Below, one piece after another: positions 61,626 to 64,000 of a stretch of DNA of 64,000 nt. Position 1 is the first letter of the stretch; each line of letters opens with the position of its first letter. Position numbers and translations under genes: made by a program. The DNA lies in assembly GCA_905182995.1 (NCBI GenBank), contig CAJJDP010000011.1, forward strand, positions 260,432 to 324,431. Direction: 5' to 3'. The stretch comes from Paramecium octaurelia (Eukaryota > Ciliophora > Oligohymenophorea > Peniculida > Parameciidae). The notes under the pieces are model-generated. The model was not told the origin of the DNA, ran no database searches, and saw only the letters and a list, made by a program, of their open reading frames with translations.

Positions 61626-63550
61626 TCAATTTTCTTCCTCTTACACCATATCTTACTTTCTTAAATACTCTATTTAGGTTTCATTTAATTGAATCATTTA
61701 CCCATTTTCATCTAACAAATAATTTCCTTCGTCATCTAATAAGAAACCATTTTCATCTAATTAATAAGTAGCTTCATTATTATCATCATCGTCATCGTCC
61801 TCCTCTTTTTATTCATTTTTTTTCTCCTAATCCTGATCCTGATTCTCTTCCTTCACTTACACTATCTTCTCTTCCTATAATTAGCTATTTTTAAAGGGAC
61901 TCAACGCTTTCAACCTTTCCATAAACGCCTCCTTTTCAAACTCAGGCTCTATTTAATCCTAATAAATAAGGAAGATTAATACATTATTATTCTATTCTGA
62001 TAATTCATTTATTTGCTGGTCACTCTTACTTTCAGAATCTTCTTCATAACTAAACACTTAGACTTAAGCTTATTAAATTTCAGGTTTTTTTTTGTTATAT
62101 TCATCTACCCAATGAGTCTACTCAGTTTATTTAAAAGAAAACAGTATTTCTTAATGAGATTTTCTGTTTTCTTCATTTGATTTATTTTATTAATCTATGA
62201 GATAATCAAATTAATTTTTATATTCTAATTTCAATCTCTCAAATTATTTGGTTAGACTTGAAAGTTCTAATCTCAATTAAGTAATACCATTATAATTTTC
62301 ATCATTATTCTAATATATTTAATTCAGTATACTTAATCCACTTTCTATTCTAGTTCTTTAAGATAATTTTCTTAATTAGAGGTTTAAGATAGATGCTAAT
62401 CTATTCTTATAGTTAGTTCTTAATATTACTAAGAGAGTAATTTTTATGAATTCTGAAGATCAAATACTCCTTGTGTAATTTTATTTAGATCTCCTTATTA
62501 AAGTGTTAATTCTGTTAATCTAAATAATAAGTTATCAATTACTTGTCAGATTATGTAAATGTTTTTTGTTGGATCATATTGTAAACTTATTGTAACTTAA
62601 TTTCAATATCATCCTAAAGTTTTTTATTTGCTTAAGCAATATTATTTTATTGATTATTTTAGAATGACTTTAATTAAGCAATAGTCTATTATTCTTAAAC
62701 ACTAATTTTTTAAGATTGCTCGGATAGATTTTTTTCTAATTTAGTAAATTGTTATCTAGTTTTATTTGATAGAACATTTACTTTGTTTTTTAATCATTTA
62801 AAACAAATTCATTATGTTGAGAATCAAACAATAATTGAAGATCCTTAATTTTTTATTGAATATCCTTTATAAGTTTATCTTCACTAAGATTAATTTGAGG
62901 AGGAGTTCTTGATTGTGTGTCTTCTTTTAATTTAACTAAATTTTACTAGTTTTCTTTTTATATAAATTTTAATTTATTATCAGTCTAATCCTGTAATTCT
63001 TTAAACTTTATTTAATAATCGCTTTAAAAATTAACCTATTAATTCATTAATTCTTCCTGAGCCTTTTTTATATATGTTTTGATCTAAAATATTGAAAATT
63101 GAAATTACAGATTCTTCAAACTATTTAAATTTTATGCTTAACTATTCTGCATTAATCGGATTTTATCCTCTTATATCAAAAATAATAGTTCGGTTTGAAT
63201 CGATCTGATTTTACAATTCTTTAATCTTTAATTCTTATGCCTATGATTTTTCTTATACTATTTAATTGACATGTTTCAAAATTTATTAAAATCCAATACT
63301 AGTGTCTTCCTGTTTGTTACTCAAGAATGAAGCATCTTATGATTACATGGCAGTGCTAAAGGCCGAAAAAGGTGTATTATGTTGAGGAGCTGAATGATAT
63401 AACAATTTTACCCATCAAAAGATGTTCAGTATTTTTCATATTAGCAATCCTAGTATCAGCTTATCTACCAGTTTATATTTGAGTAGGTTAATTATATGGG
63501 TAACTCTATGATACTTGCTTATCTTATAAAAAAATGGGTTTTCTATTCAT
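61626..63550 (-). CDS. Coiled-coil protein with acidic DENG-type C-terminus
   Basis: About 600 residues. The first exon MNRKPIFLQDKQVSQ joins via a 22-nt intron to APQHNTPFSAFSTAM. Long coiled coil follows (QAQELKIKELQNQIDSNRTI, ELQDQTDNKLKFIQKENQ), with further short introns not all resolved. Near the end an Asp/Asn-rich run and a repeated motif (YQLDENGFLLDDEGNYLLDE, then ENGQMIQLNE) resemble loops of calcium-binding or beta-repeat proteins. Probably structural; family not recognised. Confidence 0.75.
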
Positions 63551-63737
63551 TATAATGAAAGCAATTTTAATGTAATTAATAATTAATACTCTGTTATAAG
63601 TTTATATTGATCAACATTTCATAAATAAAATGACTACTTTGCTTAGAAGTTTAAATTAAAATTACCATAAGAAGTAACGTATCAGATTAATTTAGTTACT
63701 TCTTAGACCATTTAAATAATAAACCAATATACACATA

Positions 63738-64000
63738 TCATTAAAACTTATACCCATCGAATAAACTTTATACACTTTTTCTTCTTAATAAACTCTGGCA
63801 TTCTTCTTCTAACTCACTATCGGCTGATATCTGGTTTTAAAAATCACTATTACCATCAATACACTTATTATTAAGAAATATAAGTTACTCCTGGTATATA
63901 TAAAGATTTCATTTCTTTATTTAGCAATTTCGTCCATTAAACTCCTTTTAACCAGGAATGATGAATTACTTCTTCAATTCCTGCAAAGCCCAATCTTTAC
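63738..64000 (-). CDS. C-terminus of an AGC-type protein kinase, cut by the window edge
   Basis: The visible part reads LGFAGIEEVIHHSWLKGVQW then TKLLNKEMKSLYIPG, the usual end of kinase lobe C and start of the AGC tail. A 25-nt intron (63864-63888) leads to CIDGNSDFQNQISADSELEE and a basic RRKSVQSLFDGYKFQ end. The catalytic core lies beyond the right edge. It is a different gene from the kinase at 18-19 kb. Confidence 0.8.

Noticed and set aside
1-64000. Transposons, virus-like elements, CRISPR arrays, rRNA
   Set aside because: No transposase, polymerase, capsid or integrase motifs, no terminal repeats and no repeat-spacer pattern were seen on either strand.

Overview
The window looks like somatic (macronuclear) DNA of a Paramecium-like ciliate. 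It is very AT-rich and densely packed with genes on both strands. Long reading frames appear only when TAA and TAG are read as glutamine and TGA is the sole stop. Most genes carry tiny introns of about 19-34 nt that start with GT (usually GTA) and end in AG (usually TAG). Under the standard code nearly every gene falls into short fragments, so all coordinates given here use the ciliate code; CDS spans run from start codon to TGA and include introns. I found no rRNA, tRNA, CRISPR array, transposon or virus-like element.

Layout. 0.1-6.1 kb: a Vms1-like peptidyl-tRNA release factor, a sterol desaturase-type membrane hydroxylase, a protein with two cyclic-nucleotide-binding domains and two small genes. 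This block contains an exact 1,376-bp duplication on either side of a single N, almost certainly a mis-joined contig overlap. 6.2-12.7 kb: a coiled-coil protein, VPS51 (GARP/EARP tethering), a histidine phosphatase and a PX sorting nexin with a 44-residue polyglutamine run. 12.8-16.8 kb: a Q-rich coiled-coil protein, SPEF1 (ciliary microtubules), a thiol dioxygenase and another coiled-coil protein. 17-21 kb: two unrecognised ORFs, an MGNC-starting AGC kinase, a DHHC palmitoyltransferase and IMP3. 21-25 kb: a tandem pair of paralogous multi-pass membrane proteins. 25.5-32.5 kb: V-ATPase subunit F, a Twinkle-type mitochondrial primase-helicase, a small Myb protein, an unresolved Q/N-rich gene and a two-finger CCCH protein. 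32.8-34.7 kb: ribosomal proteins RPL3 and RPL27, convergent. 35.6-40.8 kb: low-complexity proteins and a 78-residue MGC-starting protein. 41.2-49.7 kb: one giant surface protein with a signal peptide, Cys-rich repeats, a repetitive Ser/Asn-rich ectodomain and a multi-pass C-terminus. 50.2-57.2 kb: an SNX8/Mvp1-like sorting nexin, a p25-alpha/TPPP-like protein and a Rab2-like GTPase. 57.2-64 kb: a type I membrane protein, a possible methyltransferase-fold protein, histone H2A.Z, a compact heat-shock-factor-type protein, a coiled-coil protein with DENG motifs and the C-terminus of a second AGC kinase cut by the window edge.

There are no operons; the genes are individually transcribed housekeeping and cell-biology genes. 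Membrane traffic (VPS51, two sorting nexins, a Rab, a DHHC enzyme) and cilium or cytoskeleton (SPEF1, p25-alpha-like) are well represented, as expected for a ciliate. Neighbouring genes are often only 10-100 bp apart. The most unusual points are candidate introns of 16-17 nt, an intron directly after the H2A.Z start codon, the catalytic glutamine of the Vms1-like protein encoded by TAA, and the giant surface protein.
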